Positions 50,407 to 59,725 are shown, counted from the first letter of the stretch. The stretch: 64,000 nt of DNA from Actinopolymorpha pittospori (GCF_014873875.1 NZ_JADBEM010000001.1:2852001-2916000), one strand, 5' to 3'. Notes: a model not told the origin generated them from the letters alone. Made by a program: numbers and translations.

Positions 50407-51064
50407 CGGCGTTCCGTCCCAGTACTCGACGCATGTCGTGCACGGCGCGCAGCGTGCCGCGTACGGAGCCGGTGACTTTCGAACGGCCGCCGGCGCGCGG
50501 CCGGTACGCCACGTCCACCTCGCGCAGCCGCCAGCCGGCAGCGGCGGCGCGGACCACCATCTCCAGCGGATAGCCGAACCTGCGGTCCTTCAGGGCCAGG
50601 CCGAGCAGGGCCTCCCGTCCGGCGGCGCGCATCGGTCCGATGTCTCGCACCTCCACGCCGGCCCGGCGACGTACGGACCAGGCCAGAGCCGCGTTCCCGA
50701 GCCGGGCGTGCACCGGCCACGCCCGCCATTCGGTCGCCCGCCGTCGGCCGAGGACGAGGTCGGCCTGTCCCGCCACGACCGGGCCGGTGACCCGCGACAG
50801 GAGCGCCGGGTCGAGCGACCCGTCCGCGTCGCAGAACGCCACCACGTCGGCGGTCGCGGCGCGCAGGCCCGCCTCGCAGGCCGCCCCGAAACCGCGTCGC
50901 GGCTCCCGCACGACCTCCGCGCCATGGGCGCGGGCGACTTCGACGGTCTGGTCGGTGCTGCCGTTGTCGACGACGATGGGCCGAAAGCCGGGTGGCATCC
51001 GACGGAGCACCCACGGCAGGGCCGCGGCCTCGTTCAGGCTCGGAAGGACGACGTCGATCACCAT
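50396..51064 (-). CDS. GT2-family glycosyltransferase
   Basis: The 222-residue transferase has VVLPSLNEAAALPWVLRRMP, PIVVDNGSTDQT and CDADGSLDP (DxD) of the GT-A family 2 fold, and it ends RRVLGRNADAP. ATG 51064 lies eight bases after a TAGCGT -10 box, so the mRNA is probably leaderless. It is the first gene of the TIGR04282-Moco operon and is divergent to the epimerase. It may glycosylate a lipid carrier. Confidence 0.9.
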   Translation of the reverse strand: MVIDVVLPSLNEAAALPWVLRRMPPGFRPIVVDNGSTDQTVEVARAHGAEVVREPRRGFGAACEAGLRAATADVVAFCDADGSLDPALLSRVTGPVVAGQADLVLGRRRATEWRAWPVHARLGNAALAWSVRRRAGVEVRDIGPMRAAGREALLGLALKDRRFGYPLEMVVRAAAAGWRLREVDVAYRPRAGGRSKVTGSVRGTLRAVHDMRRVLGRNADAP

Positions 51065-51071
51065 CTCGACC

Positions 51072-51182
51072 ACGCTACGAACGATCAGCCGGCGCCAGAA
51101 GCCCAACCGTGCTTACGAAACGGTGACGTGCGGCCGACGACGCGGGCCGAACCCGCCGACCGAGGTGGTTCGTCGCTAGCGT
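51072..51182. promoter_or_regulatory. Divergent leaderless promoters (TAGCGT -10 boxes)
   Basis: TAGCGT occurs on the minus strand (51077-51072) with ATG 51064 eight bases further, and on the plus strand (51177-51182) with ATG 51190 eight bases further. Both imply transcription starting at or next to the start codon. This decides the epimerase start as 51190 over 51184, which would lie before the transcription start. No strong -35 is visible. Confidence 0.6.
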
Positions 51183-51189
51183 CATGTGC

Positions 51190-52242
51190 ATGCGCGTCCT
51201 TGTCACTGGTGGGGCCGGCTTCATCGGCTCCCACGTCGCCGAGCTCCTCACCGAACGCGGGCACGACGTGCTCGTGGTCGACGCTCTCCTACCCGCGGCG
51301 CACGGCGGTGAAGCGGCGAACGCTTCCGAGGCGGCCGGCGGGCGGACCTACGAGATCGTCCTGGCCCGGCTCCAGGAGCCGGGCGTCCTCGCCTCCGTCC
51401 TGCCCGGCGTCGACGTGGTCTGCCACCAGGCCGCGATGGTGGGTCACGGCGTGGACCCGTCCGACGCGCCCTCCTACGCCGAGCACAACGACTACGCGAC
51501 CGCCTACCTGTTGGCCGCGATGCACGAGCACGGAGTACGCCAGCTCGTCCTCGCCTCCTCGATGGTGGTGTACGGCGAGGGCGCCTACCGCTGCGCCGAC
51601 CACGGTCCTGTGCGCCCCGGACCGCGGCGTAAAGAAGATCTTGACGCGGGGAGGTACGAACCGCCGTGCCCGTCGTGTGGGGCCGCTCTGGAGCCGGAGT
51701 TGGTCTCGGAGCTGGCCGCAGCCGATCCGCGCAGCACCTACGCCGCGTCGAAGCTCGCTCAGGAGAACTACGCGGCCGCCTGGGCGCGCCAGTCCGGCGG
51801 AGCGGTGTGGGCCCTGCGCTACCACAACGTCTACGGTCCGCGGATGCCGCGCGACACGCCGTACTCCGGCGTGGCAGCGATGTTTCGCTCGGCGCTCGCC
51901 CGCGGCGAGGCGCCCCGGGTGCTCGAGGACGGCCGGCAGCGGCGCGACTTCGTGCACGTGCGGGACGTCGCGCTGGCGAACGCGCTCGCCGTGGAGACGA
52001 AGGTGCGGGGCTTCCAGGCCGTCAACGTCTGTTCCGGTGAGCCGCACACCATCGGCGACCTCGCCGAAACGCTCGCGAAGGCGGCCGGGGGGCCGGCACC
52101 GCGGGTTGTCGGAGGGGCCAGGCCGGGCGACGTACGACACGTGGTCGCTGATCCCGCGAAAGCGGGGGCGGTGTTGGGATTTCGGGCGCGCACGGCGTTC
52201 GCCGACGGGGTGCGCGCGTTCGCCACAGACCCGCTCCGTTAG
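51190..52242 (+). CDS. NAD-dependent epimerase/dehydratase (dTDP-rhamnose 4-epimerase-like)
   Basis: The 350-residue extended SDR has MRVLVTGGAGFIGSHVAELL, YxxxK in RSTYAASKLAQENYA and the sugar region QRRDFVHVRDVALANALAVE. A Cys-pair insert (YRCADHG plus CPSCG) after the active-site strand is typical of WbiB-like dTDP-L-rhamnose 4-epimerases and of some GDP-sugar enzymes. It is divergent to the GT2 operon. The product is probably a nucleotide deoxysugar for the neighbouring transferases. Confidence 0.9.
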   Translation: MRVLVTGGAGFIGSHVAELLTERGHDVLVVDALLPAAHGGEAANASEAAGGRTYEIVLARLQEPGVLASVLPGVDVVCHQAAMVGHGVDPSDAPSYAEHNDYATAYLLAAMHEHGVRQLVLASSMVVYGEGAYRCADHGPVRPGPRRKEDLDAGRYEPPCPSCGAALEPELVSELAAADPRSTYAASKLAQENYAAAWARQSGGAVWALRYHNVYGPRMPRDTPYSGVAAMFRSALARGEAPRVLEDGRQRRDFVHVRDVALANALAVETKVRGFQAVNVCSGEPHTIGDLAETLAKAAGGPAPRVVGGARPGDVRHVVADPAKAGAVLGFRARTAFADGVRAFATDPLR

Positions 52243-52255
52243 GAGGGCGGACCGT

Positions 52256-53377
52256 TCACGCCGCGAGCGGGAGACGCACCTCGAACCGGCACCCAGGTCC
52301 GTGGTTGCATGCCTCGATGCGGCCACGGTGTGCCTCGACCAGGCCGCGCGCGATCGCCAGGCCGAGCCCACTCCCGGCCGGCTGGGCGGCTGTCGGTCCG
52401 GTGCGCCGCCCGCCGTCGAGGTCTCCGGCCGGCGGCCCTTCCTGCGGTGAGCGCGCCTGGCTTCCCCGGAACGCCACCTCGAAGACCCGGGTGAGCTCGG
52501 CTTCGGGAATCCCTCCGCAGGCGTCGTCGACGAAGACCCACGCCTCCGCGTCGTCGCTGCCTACGTGGACCATGACGCTGGTGCGTTCCGGCGTGTGACG
52601 TACGGCGTTGGAGATCAAGTTACGGACGATGCGCGCGAGCTCCGGTGAGCTGCCGAGCACGGTGGGCCCGGTCGCAGCGTGCGTCCGCAGCCGGACGCCC
52701 TTGCGCTCGGCCATCGGTCGCTCGGCGGCGACGGCCTCGTCGACGATCTCGGCGAGGTCCACCGTCGACAGTGAGAGGCGCAGTGCACCAGCCGCGATCC
52801 GGGAGAGCTCGAAGAGGTCGTCGACCATCCGGCTGAGCCGGTTCGCCTCTCCGGTGATCTTGTGCGCGTACGCGTTCACCTCGTCCGGACGGGACACGAC
52901 GCCGTCGGCGAGCGCCTCCGACATCGCGCGGATCCCGGACAGCGGCGTCCGCAGGTCGTGACTGACCCATGCGACCAGCTCACGGCGGGCCGCCTCGGCG
53001 GTCCGCTCCCGCGCTCGGGCGTCGCGTTCCCACACGCTGCGCCTGGCGAGCGAGCGGCCGAGCAGGACTCCGGTCGGTACGGTCACCAGGGCGACGAGCA
53101 GGCAGATCACCAGCGTCGTGGTGAGGATCGGGGTGAACATGAAGCCGCTCACGCCGAGGACGCCGGCCAGCGTGGCGACCAGAGGTGTCAGCACCAGGAC
53201 CGTCGTCGAGGTGGCGAGCCCACGCCTGCGGAGCTTGTGCAGGGCGGCCGAGCCGGCGAGGGCGACCGGAAGTGAGAACGCGACGGCGTACGGCGCGACG
53301 TGCACGATCTCGGTGAGCACAGTGGGGGGAGCGGTGGCGGCCGCTGTTGTTGCTGTCAACGCAAGCATGACGGTCAC
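52256..53377 (-). CDS. Sensor histidine kinase
   Basis: The 373-residue kinase has two TM pairs (about 10-35 and 50-115), H-box [21 protein letters not shown]-box [11 protein letters not shown] and G2-like [16 protein letters not shown] 53377 overlaps the response regulator stop; ATG 53368 is an alternative. The sensor part is short and mostly membrane. A G1 variant reads [12 protein letters not shown]. It is paired with the OmpR-type regulator. Confidence 0.9.
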   Translation of the reverse strand: MTVMLALTATTAAATAPPTVLTEIVHVAPYAVAFSLPVALAGSAALHKLRRRGLATSTTVLVLTPLVATLAGVLGVSGFMFTPILTTTLVICLLVALVTVPTGVLLGRSLARRSVWERDARARERTAEAARRELVAWVSHDLRTPLSGIRAMSEALADGVVSRPDEVNAYAHKITGEANRLSRMVDDLFELSRIAAGALRLSLSTVDLAEIVDEAVAAERPMAERKGVRLRTHAATGPTVLGSSPELARIVRNLISNAVRHTPERTSVMVHVGSDDAEAWVFVDDACGGIPEAELTRVFEVAFRGSQARSPQEGPPAGDLDGGRRTGPTAAQPAGSGLGLAIARGLVEAHRGRIEACNHGPGCRFEVRLPLAA

Positions 53378-54159
53378 CCGCGCGCTTCTTCGTAGCGGTA
53401 GCCCACGCCCCAGACCGTGACGATCCGGCGCGGTTTCGTGGGCGTGGGTTCGATCTTCTCCCGTAGCCGGCGTACGTGCACGGTCACGGTCGAGTGGTCG
53501 CCGAAGTTCCAGCCCCACACCCGGTCGAGGAGTTGGGTGCGGGTGAAGGCGGTGTCCGGATTCTGGAGCAGGAAGGCCAACAGGTCGAACTCGCGGGTCG
53601 TCAGCGTGAGGTCACGGCCGGCGAGTTCCCCCCGCCGAGCGTCCAGATCAACCGAGAGGTCGCCGTCGACAAGCCGGCGCACCGCAGCGGGCGGCCGTGG
53701 GCCGGTCACGTGCTGCGCTTCGGTGCGACGCAGGATCGACAGCACACGCAGGGTGAGCTCGCGCGGGCTGAACGGCTTGGTCACGTAGTCGTCGGCGCCG
53801 ACCTCCAGGCCGAGGACGCGGTCGTGCTCCTCGCCGAGGGCCGTCAGCATGAGAACGGGCAGCGCGGAGTCGCGTCGGATCCGGGCGCAGACCTCGATGC
53901 CGTCGACGCCGGGCAACATGAGGTCGAGGACGACCAGATCGGGCTGTTCGGCCGCGACGATCCGCAGTGCCGTCTCGCCGTCACCGGCGAGGAACACCCG
54001 CATCCCGGCGCGTTCGAGGTAGCGGCGTACGACATCACGGACGGTGACATCGTCGTCGACGACGAGCACTCGGCGCCGCGTTGCGGTATCAGCTCCGCCC
54101 CCCGGGTGGTGGCATGGCTGCGTGGGCCGTTCGGCGGCGAGGTCCTGACCGTCGTCCAT
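53374..54159 (-). CDS. OmpR/PhoB-family response regulator
   Basis: The 261-residue regulator has a receiver ([14 protein letters not shown]; phospho-Asp) and a winged HTH ([20 protein letters not shown] and [20 protein letters not shown]). The N-terminal 25 residues before [16 protein letters not shown] are extra and may indicate a later start. It is coupled to the histidine kinase by GTGA overlap. It likely controls the adjacent envelope genes. Confidence 0.9.
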   Translation of the reverse strand: MDDGQDLAAERPTQPCHHPGGGADTATRRRVLVVDDDVTVRDVVRRYLERAGMRVFLAGDGETALRIVAAEQPDLVVLDLMLPGVDGIEVCARIRRDSALPVLMLTALGEEHDRVLGLEVGADDYVTKPFSPRELTLRVLSILRRTEAQHVTGPRPPAAVRRLVDGDLSVDLDARRGELAGRDLTLTTREFDLLAFLLQNPDTAFTRTQLLDRVWGWNFGDHSTVTVHVRRLREKIEPTPTKPRRIVTVWGVGYRYEEARG

Positions 54160-54272
54160 GGCCTCATCATCCTGGCCGGCGAATCGTGGCGGAACTCGCT
54201 GGGCGAGCCGTCATCGTTCGGTAATCCTCGCAAGGGGTCCACTGGCCCGCTCGGCTGCCTACCGTCGGCCGC

Positions 54273-54968
54273 GTGGACGTGATCGACGACAGTCACGAGG
54301 CACCCGTGCTGCTCCGTGCCAACGGCGTCCGCGAGCCACTCGAGGTGGCCCGCTGGCTCGCCCCGGCGACCCCGACCGACGGGATCGTTCTCGATGCCTG
54401 CCGCGGTCCCACCGTCGACGTCGGATGTGGACCCGGTCGGCTGGTGGCGAGCCTCACGGACCGTGGCGTGGTGGCCCTCGGGGTCGACATCTCGCCGACC
54501 GCGATCGCGCTCACGCGGGCGCGAGGCGCGGCGGCCCTGTGCAGAGACGTGTTCGACCCGCTGCCGGGCGAGCGGCGCTGGCGGCACGTGCTGCTCGCGG
54601 ACGGCAATATCGGGATCGGCGGTGATCCGGTCGCCCTGCTGCGCCGGGTGAGCCTGCTGCTCGGCCCTGGCGGAAGCGTGCTCGTCGAGACCCGGCCACC
54701 AGGCCAGGGCCTGCGGCGGGAGCGGGTTCGGCTCGTCCGGACGTCGGGTGCGTGTGGTCCATGGTTTCCGTGGGCCTTCGTCGGCGCCGACGCCGTGGAG
54801 GAGCTCGCGTCGTACGCCGGACTGCGACGGAGCTGGTCCATGTCGGACGGCGGCCGCTGGTTCGCCGAGCTGGAGTGCAGTGCGGCCGGAAGCTCCGTCG
54901 GCTACGGCACGGTGATCCCGTCCTCCGGCGTTGCCAGCGCGTCCAGGATGGTGGCCTCGACCGGGTAG
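54273..54968 (+). CDS. Class I SAM-dependent methyltransferase
   Basis: The 231-residue protein has TVDVGCGPGRLVASLTDRGV, ALGVDISPTAIALTRARGAA and LLADGNIGIGGDP, typical of the small methyltransferases next to Moco/GT2 clusters. GTG 54273 begins VDVIDDSHEAPV. The 3' end overlaps the PhyH-type gene by 67 bases on the opposite strand. Confidence 0.87.
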   Translation: MDVIDDSHEAPVLLRANGVREPLEVARWLAPATPTDGIVLDACRGPTVDVGCGPGRLVASLTDRGVVALGVDISPTAIALTRARGAAALCRDVFDPLPGERRWRHVLLADGNIGIGGDPVALLRRVSLLLGPGGSVLVETRPPGQGLRRERVRLVRTSGACGPWFPWAFVGADAVEELASYAGLRRSWSMSDGGRWFAELECSAAGSSVGYGTVIPSSGVASASRMVASTG

Positions 54969-55711
54969 GCACCGGCACGGTCGTCCAGCGCGAACGACCC
55001 GAGCAGCGCCACGCCCGGCTGGGCGATGATCCGCGGGGTCGTCCCGCGATGCGGCCACGACGCCGCGTGGACGAGGAACGGGTGGCAGAGGTAGACGTCC
55101 CCGGCCGAACCGGTCACCTGGGCCACCGGTCGACCTGCGCTCGCCCGCTCCACCAGCGGGCTCAGCGTCCGTCCGTCGTACCCCTGCTCGCCTCCGCGGG
55201 CGAGCACCTTGGCCGCGTCGACGTGGGAACCGGCGCGCACCCGGGTCGGCGCGTCGTCGGGGCCCACGTCTGTGAGGAGGAAGAGCGCCAGCAGTCCACG
55301 GTCGCGGCTGCGCACGTTGGTGCGCCAGGTGTCGCCGACGGGGAAGCTGCTCTCGACGTGCCAGCCCGCGTCGCCCGGGTCCTCGGTCGAGGGGAAGCGG
55401 ACCGGCAGCGTGCCACCGATCCCTTCCCGCTTCCACCACCGGTCCGGGCCGATCAGCTGGTCGTAGGCCTCCCACAGGGGCTTGGCGGTGCCGGCCGCCG
55501 CGAAGGGCCGGCCTTCCGTGCCACCTTCCGGGCAGTTGATGCGTACGACCGGTGCCGACCAGGACGACGGATCCGTCCGTGAGACGCCCTGCTCGGCGAG
55601 CCGGTCCCAGATCACCGCGACGCAGGCGTCGATCGTGTCGCGGGAGACGGCCGACCCGACCCGCACGAAGCCGTCCCGGACGAAGGTGGCGATCTCGGTG
55701 TCGGACAACAT
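54902..55711 (-). CDS. Phytanoyl-CoA dioxygenase (PhyH) family protein
   Basis: The 269-residue enzyme has the jelly-roll Fe(II)/2-oxoglutarate fold with GWHVESSFPVG (a His-x-Glu variant of the HxD iron triad), TRVRAGSHVDAAKV and VYLCHPFLVHAASWP (distal His). It hydroxylates an unknown substrate. ATG 55711 is clear. It is convergent with the methyltransferase. Confidence 0.87.
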   Translation of the reverse strand: MLSDTEIATFVRDGFVRVGSAVSRDTIDACVAVIWDRLAEQGVSRTDPSSWSAPVVRINCPEGGTEGRPFAAAGTAKPLWEAYDQLIGPDRWWKREGIGGTLPVRFPSTEDPGDAGWHVESSFPVGDTWRTNVRSRDRGLLALFLLTDVGPDDAPTRVRAGSHVDAAKVLARGGEQGYDGRTLSPLVERASAGRPVAQVTGSAGDVYLCHPFLVHAASWPHRGTTPRIIAQPGVALLGSFALDDRAGAYPVEATILDALATPEDGITVP

Positions 55712-55768
55712 GAGAAGGACCCTCGTCGCCAGGACCGCGCCCCGTCAACCGAGTATCGGCCGAGGCGC

Positions 55769-56695
55769 TCAGCTGCCGGGGTCGTACGCACTCACCGTGA
55801 AGACCGCACCCTGCGGGTCCCGCACCATCGCGAGCCGGACGGCCGGCCCGGCGTCGAGCGGTCCCACCAGGAGCGTCCCGCCGAGTTCGACCGCGCGCTC
55901 GGCGCTCCGGTCGGCGTCCGACACGGCGAACGTCACCGCCCAGTGCGGGCCCGCCACGGCCTCGCCCGGCCCGTCGGTCAACGGCAGCAGCCAGCCGATC
56001 GCGTCCGCGAAGCCCGCAGGAACACCAGCCTCGGCCTGGCGGGCCCGCAGCCCGGGCTCGAACGTCTCGAGGAACTCCGCGTAACCCGGCCGCTGCCACA
56101 TCACCGTCTCACCGGACCCGAGGTCGACCGGCGCCGCTGCCCAGCCGAACACGTCCTGGTAGAAGGACCGCGCGCCGTCGAGGTCATGGGTGTGCAGGTC
56201 GCTCCAGTTCCAGGTCCCCGGCGCGTTGACGAGTTCGGCGCCCAGGTGTCCCCGGGGCTCCCAGAGGGCGAACGACGCGCCGGCCGGGTCGACGCACCTC
56301 GCCGTCCGCCCGGCGTCGAGGACGTCGACGGGCTCGGAGATCACCAGACCGCCTGCCTTTCGCACCTTCGCCACCGCCTCGTCGGCGCTGTCCACGCCGA
56401 TGGAGGTGTGCCACCTCGCGGGCCCGGTCACCGCTGACGGGCCGGTCACCGCTGACGGGCCGGTCACCGCTGACGAGCCGGTCACCGCTGACGAGCCGGT
56501 CAGCGATCCGATGCCGGCGACGTCGCGACCACCCAGCGTCGCCACGTGGTACCGCCCGGGCGCCTCGGGCGTCGTGCGGTCGGCGAACTCCCATCCGAAC
56601 AGGCCGCCGTAGAACTCCGCCGCGGCCGCCGGGTCCGGCTGCGCGGTGTCGACCCAGCACGGAACTCCGGCCGGGAAACCGACTCGTCGACGCAT
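55769..56695 (-). CDS. Two-domain VOC (glyoxalase) protein with tandem-repeat insert
   Basis: The 308-residue protein has two VOC modules: PDPAAAAEFYGGLFGWEFAD and, after a linker, DLDGARSFYQDVFGWAAAPV. Within the first module a run of S/P-SAVTG units (five copies) replaces the usual short loop before ARWHTSIGVDS. ATG 56695 is chosen for the GAAGGTGG ribosome site; a longer start at 56731 is possible. Confidence 0.85.
   Translation of the reverse strand: MRRRVGFPAGVPCWVDTAQPDPAAAAEFYGGLFGWEFADRTTPEAPGRYHVATLGGRDVAGIGSLTGSSAVTGSSAVTGPSAVTGPSAVTGPARWHTSIGVDSADEAVAKVRKAGGLVISEPVDVLDAGRTARCVDPAGASFALWEPRGHLGAELVNAPGTWNWSDLHTHDLDGARSFYQDVFGWAAAPVDLGSGETVMWQRPGYAEFLETFEPGLRARQAEAGVPAGFADAIGWLLPLTDGPGEAVAGPHWAVTFAVSDADRSAERAVELGGTLLVGPLDAGPAVRLAMVRDPQGAVFTVSAYDPGS
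56424..56510. repeat. In-frame 18-bp tandem repeat in the VOC gene
   Basis: Unit ccggtcaccgctgacggg (or gag) begins at 56424, 56442, 56460, 56478 and a partial copy at 56496. Each codes for six residues, (P/S)SAVTG, so copy-number change keeps the frame and lengthens a surface loop. Confidence 0.85.
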
Positions 56696-56820
56696 CGCGG
56701 GACCACCTTCTGTTGGCTCGGCTGTCGTCATGCCTGGCACGGTAGGCCGGCGAGCGGTCACTTTCTGACCGCATTCGCCGCGTGACGCGCCGGCCGAGGG
56801 CCGAGCTCAGAGATGGGGAC

Positions 56821-57465
56821 TCAGCGGTTGAGGTACGCCAGGACCGCGAGGACCCGGCGGTTGTCGTCACCGGAGAGGGGCAGGTCCAGTTTGGTGAAGA
56901 TGCTGGCCGTGTGCTTGGTGACGGCGCTCTCGCTGATGGAGAGCCGCTGGCTGATCGCCGAGTTGGAGCGACCCTCGGCCATCAGGGTGAGGACGCCGCG
57001 CTCGCGCTCGGTGAGAGCGTCGACGCTGCCGCGGGCGGTGTTGCGCACCAGCAGCCGGGAGATGACGTGCGGGTCGAGGACGGTACCCCCCGAAGCCACC
57101 TGGCGGACCGCGTCGACGAACCGGTCCGCGTCGGAGACCCGGTCCTTGAGCAGGTACCCGACCGCACCGGCCTGGTCGGCGAGCAGCTCACGCGCGTAGA
57201 GCTGTTCGACGTACTGGGAGAGCAGCAGGATCGGCAGCCCGGGCCTGTTCCGGCGGGCCGCGAGCGCCGCCTGCAGTCCCTCGTCGGTGAAGGACGGCGG
57301 CAACCGGATGTCGACGACGGCGACGTCCGGGGCGTCCGTGCGAAGCGCGTGCAGCAGAGCCGGGCCGTTGTCGACGGCCGCCACGACGTCGAAGCCGTGC
57401 TCGCGCAGCAGGTGGGCAAGGCCGTCCCTCAGGAGGAAGAGGTCCTCGGCGATGACAACGCGCAC
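56821..57465 (-). CDS. NarL/LuxR-family response regulator
   Basis: The 214-residue regulator has receiver VAVVDIRLPPSFTDEG (phospho-Asp) and a LuxR HTH (LTERERGVLTLMAEGRSNSA, ISQRLSISESAVTKHTASIF). It overlaps the kinase gene upstream by 37 bases. The target probably includes the CPBP/kinase operon. Confidence 0.92.
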   Translation of the reverse strand: MRVVIAEDLFLLRDGLAHLLREHGFDVVAAVDNGPALLHALRTDAPDVAVVDIRLPPSFTDEGLQAALAARRNRPGLPILLLSQYVEQLYARELLADQAGAVGYLLKDRVSDADRFVDAVRQVASGGTVLDPHVISRLLVRNTARGSVDALTERERGVLTLMAEGRSNSAISQRLSISESAVTKHTASIFTKLDLPLSGDDNRRVLAVLAYLNR

Positions 57466-58751
57466 GGAACCTCCATTCGAACCGTGGTGGGCCCGCCGTG
57501 CGGGCTGTCGACAGCGAGGGTGCCGTCGAACGCGGCCAGTCGCCGGGTGATCCCGCGCAGGCCCGTACCCCGCGCGGGGTCCGCGCCGCCGTTGCCGTCG
57601 TCGGTGATCTCGATCCGCAGCCGGCCTCCGTCGTACCCCAGGTCGACGGCCACCCTCGTGGCGCTGGCGTGCTTGGCCGCGTTGGTCATGACCTCGTTCA
57701 CGGCGAAGTAGGCCGCCGCCTCGACCGGCGTCGGCAGCCTGGCCGGAAGTGCGGCATCGACCGTGACGTCCTGGACCATCTCCAGCGCCAGTGCCCGTAC
57801 GGCGTCGGGCAGGCCCCGGTCGGCGAGGACCGGTGGATGGATGCCTCGTACGAGGTCGCGAAGCTCCTGGAGCGCCGCCGAGGAGGCATGCCGGGCCTGG
57901 ACGAGCAGGGCACGGGCCGACTCCGGGTCGTGTGCGAGCTGCCGTTCGGCGGCGTCCAGACTCATGCCCATGGCCACCAGCCGGGCCTGCGCCCCGTCGT
58001 GCAGATCACGCTCGATGCGGCGGAGGTCCGCGGCGGAGGCGTCGGTGACCTCGGTGCGGATGCCGTCGAGCTGCTCGACGCGACGGGCCAGCTCCGCGCG
58101 CTGGCGGGCCAGGTCCGCGTGGGCGGTGGTCAGCTGTCGCCGGATGAGCTTCGCGTGCAGCCGCAGCCACCACGGCCCCGACCAGAAACCCAGCGCGACG
58201 AAGACGACGCCGAGCGGGATGGCGAGGATCGCGTTGGTCCAGCTGTCGACGTGGATCATCGCGTAGTAGTTGCCGTCGGCGAACGCGTGGATGCGCGCCC
58301 ACAGGAACGGCTGCACGAGCGCCCCGAACACGCCGTAGACCACGAGCGCGAACGGCACGGTGGCCAGCACCGCACCACTGAACGGCTGCAGGACCGCCCA
58401 CAAGACCTCGCCCCAGAACGTCCGGTCGGTGGCGATCCTCCGGCACAGCAGTGCCCGGCTGGTGAAGCCGTCCTCTTCGGCGACCCAGAACGGCAACTCG
58501 CGCAGCGGCTCTCCGGACCAGCGCGCCGCGCGTTCCCGGGACCGGTTGGCCAGGGTTCGCAGCCAGTTGGCCGCCGCCGGGAAGAGGGACACGCCGACCC
58601 AGACCGGAATCAGGGTGGCGGCGGCGACGACGGTCAGTGCCGCGACGCCGGCGACGAGCGACGTACCGACCAGAACCAGTCCGCGTACGGGAGCCGCGCG
58701 TCGCGACGGCACCCCCTCGACCCGCGAGCTGCGCGTCGTAGCGTCGGTCAT
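57429..58751 (-). CDS. Sensor histidine kinase (HisKA_3 type)
   Basis: The 440-residue kinase has several N-terminal TM segments, a HisKA_3 box with LRRIERDLHDGAQARLVAMG, and an HATPase domain with EVMTNAAKHASA and TDDGNGGADPARGTGLRGIT. ATG 58751 overlaps the CPBP stop (ATGA). Matched to the NarL-type regulator. Confidence 0.92.
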   Translation of the reverse strand: MTDATTRSSRVEGVPSRRAAPVRGLVLVGTSLVAGVAALTVVAAATLIPVWVGVSLFPAAANWLRTLANRSRERAARWSGEPLRELPFWVAEEDGFTSRALLCRRIATDRTFWGEVLWAVLQPFSGAVLATVPFALVVYGVFGALVQPFLWARIHAFADGNYYAMIHVDSWTNAILAIPLGVVFVALGFWSGPWWLRLHAKLIRRQLTTAHADLARQRAELARRVEQLDGIRTEVTDASAADLRRIERDLHDGAQARLVAMGMSLDAAERQLAHDPESARALLVQARHASSAALQELRDLVRGIHPPVLADRGLPDAVRALALEMVQDVTVDAALPARLPTPVEAAAYFAVNEVMTNAAKHASATRVAVDLGYDGGRLRIEITDDGNGGADPARGTGLRGITRRLAAFDGTLAVDSPHGGPTTVRMEVPCALSSPRTSSS

Positions 58752-59662
58752 CGATCTCTCTCCTGACGACGTGTCCTCGGCCCGCCGTTGGCCGCACTGA
58801 TCCCGACCACGACGAGTGCCCCGAGCACGCAGGCGGAGGAGAAGATCGTCTCCGCCCTCAGATCACCGCTCTCCTCCGGGAGGAGCAATAGTAGGCCGAG
58901 ATTGACAAGGGCATGAAAGCTGCCCGCCACAAGCAGGTTGCGGCCTCGCGTGCCCTCCACCAGGACCGCCAGGATGACCGACAGCGCGACCGCCGAGATC
59001 AGGAACGCGACGACGTAGGCCGACCCGAACGCGAAGACCTGAACGTGCCAGCACCCCCACAGCAGGCCCACGAGCACGCCGGACGTCACGACTCCGTACC
59101 GCGTGCGCAGGTAGGGCTGCAGAAAGCAGCGCCAGCCGGACTCCTCCGCGCAGGCACCCAGCAGTTGGGCGGCGGCGATCACCCAGAAGGAGTGGGTGAG
59201 CGCACCCGGGTGGGTGTAGTCCACGTCCACACCGAGCAGTGCGCAGGCGCCGATGGCGACCGCGAAGATGCCGGTAGCGACGGCCGCGACGGTGAGCAGC
59301 CGGACCAGCACGGGCCGGGACAGAGTCAGACCCGCGGCTACCGGCGGCCGCCACCCACGGCGCCACACCAGGAACACCGTGAGCACACCCAACGCCGGGC
59401 CGAACTGGGTGAGCTCGATGATCACGGGATCCACCCGCAGCAGCGGTTGGAGGAGCCCGAGCCCGCCGGCACCGAGCAGCGTCACGGCGTAGAACAGGCC
59501 GACCACGATCCCCATGCGGGGAACTCGCCGGCGCGGAGCCCTGGGTGTCTGGGGCACCGTGGAGGGCACTGTGGGGCGCACCGTGGAGTGCACTGTGGGG
59601 CGTGCCACCGGGTCACGCCCGGCGGTCGCCGCCGTCGTCGTCATCGCGTCCTGATCGTTCAC
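58748..59662 (-). CDS. CPBP-family intramembrane metalloprotease
   Basis: The 304-residue polytopic protein has the CPBP motifs EESGWRCFLQPYL (EExxxR), WGCWHVQVFAFGSAY and GSFHALVNLGLLLLL, with eight or so TM segments. The N-terminal tail contains a small Thr/Val/Pro repeat (TVHSTVRPTVPSTVP). GTG 59662 or ATG 59644. It is the first gene of a CPBP-HK-RR operon, so it may process the sensor or its ligand. Confidence 0.9.
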   Translation of the reverse strand: MNDQDAMTTTAATAGRDPVARPTVHSTVRPTVPSTVPQTPRAPRRRVPRMGIVVGLFYAVTLLGAGGLGLLQPLLRVDPVIIELTQFGPALGVLTVFLVWRRGWRPPVAAGLTLSRPVLVRLLTVAAVATGIFAVAIGACALLGVDVDYTHPGALTHSFWVIAAAQLLGACAEESGWRCFLQPYLRTRYGVVTSGVLVGLLWGCWHVQVFAFGSAYVVAFLISAVALSVILAVLVEGTRGRNLLVAGSFHALVNLGLLLLLPEESGDLRAETIFSSACVLGALVVVGISAANGGPRTRRQERDR

Positions 59663-59725
59663 ACCTCGACGATGCCGGCCGCGGGCCGACGCCACGATGG
59701 GGTCAGGTGCCGAACCGGGGTGTAC

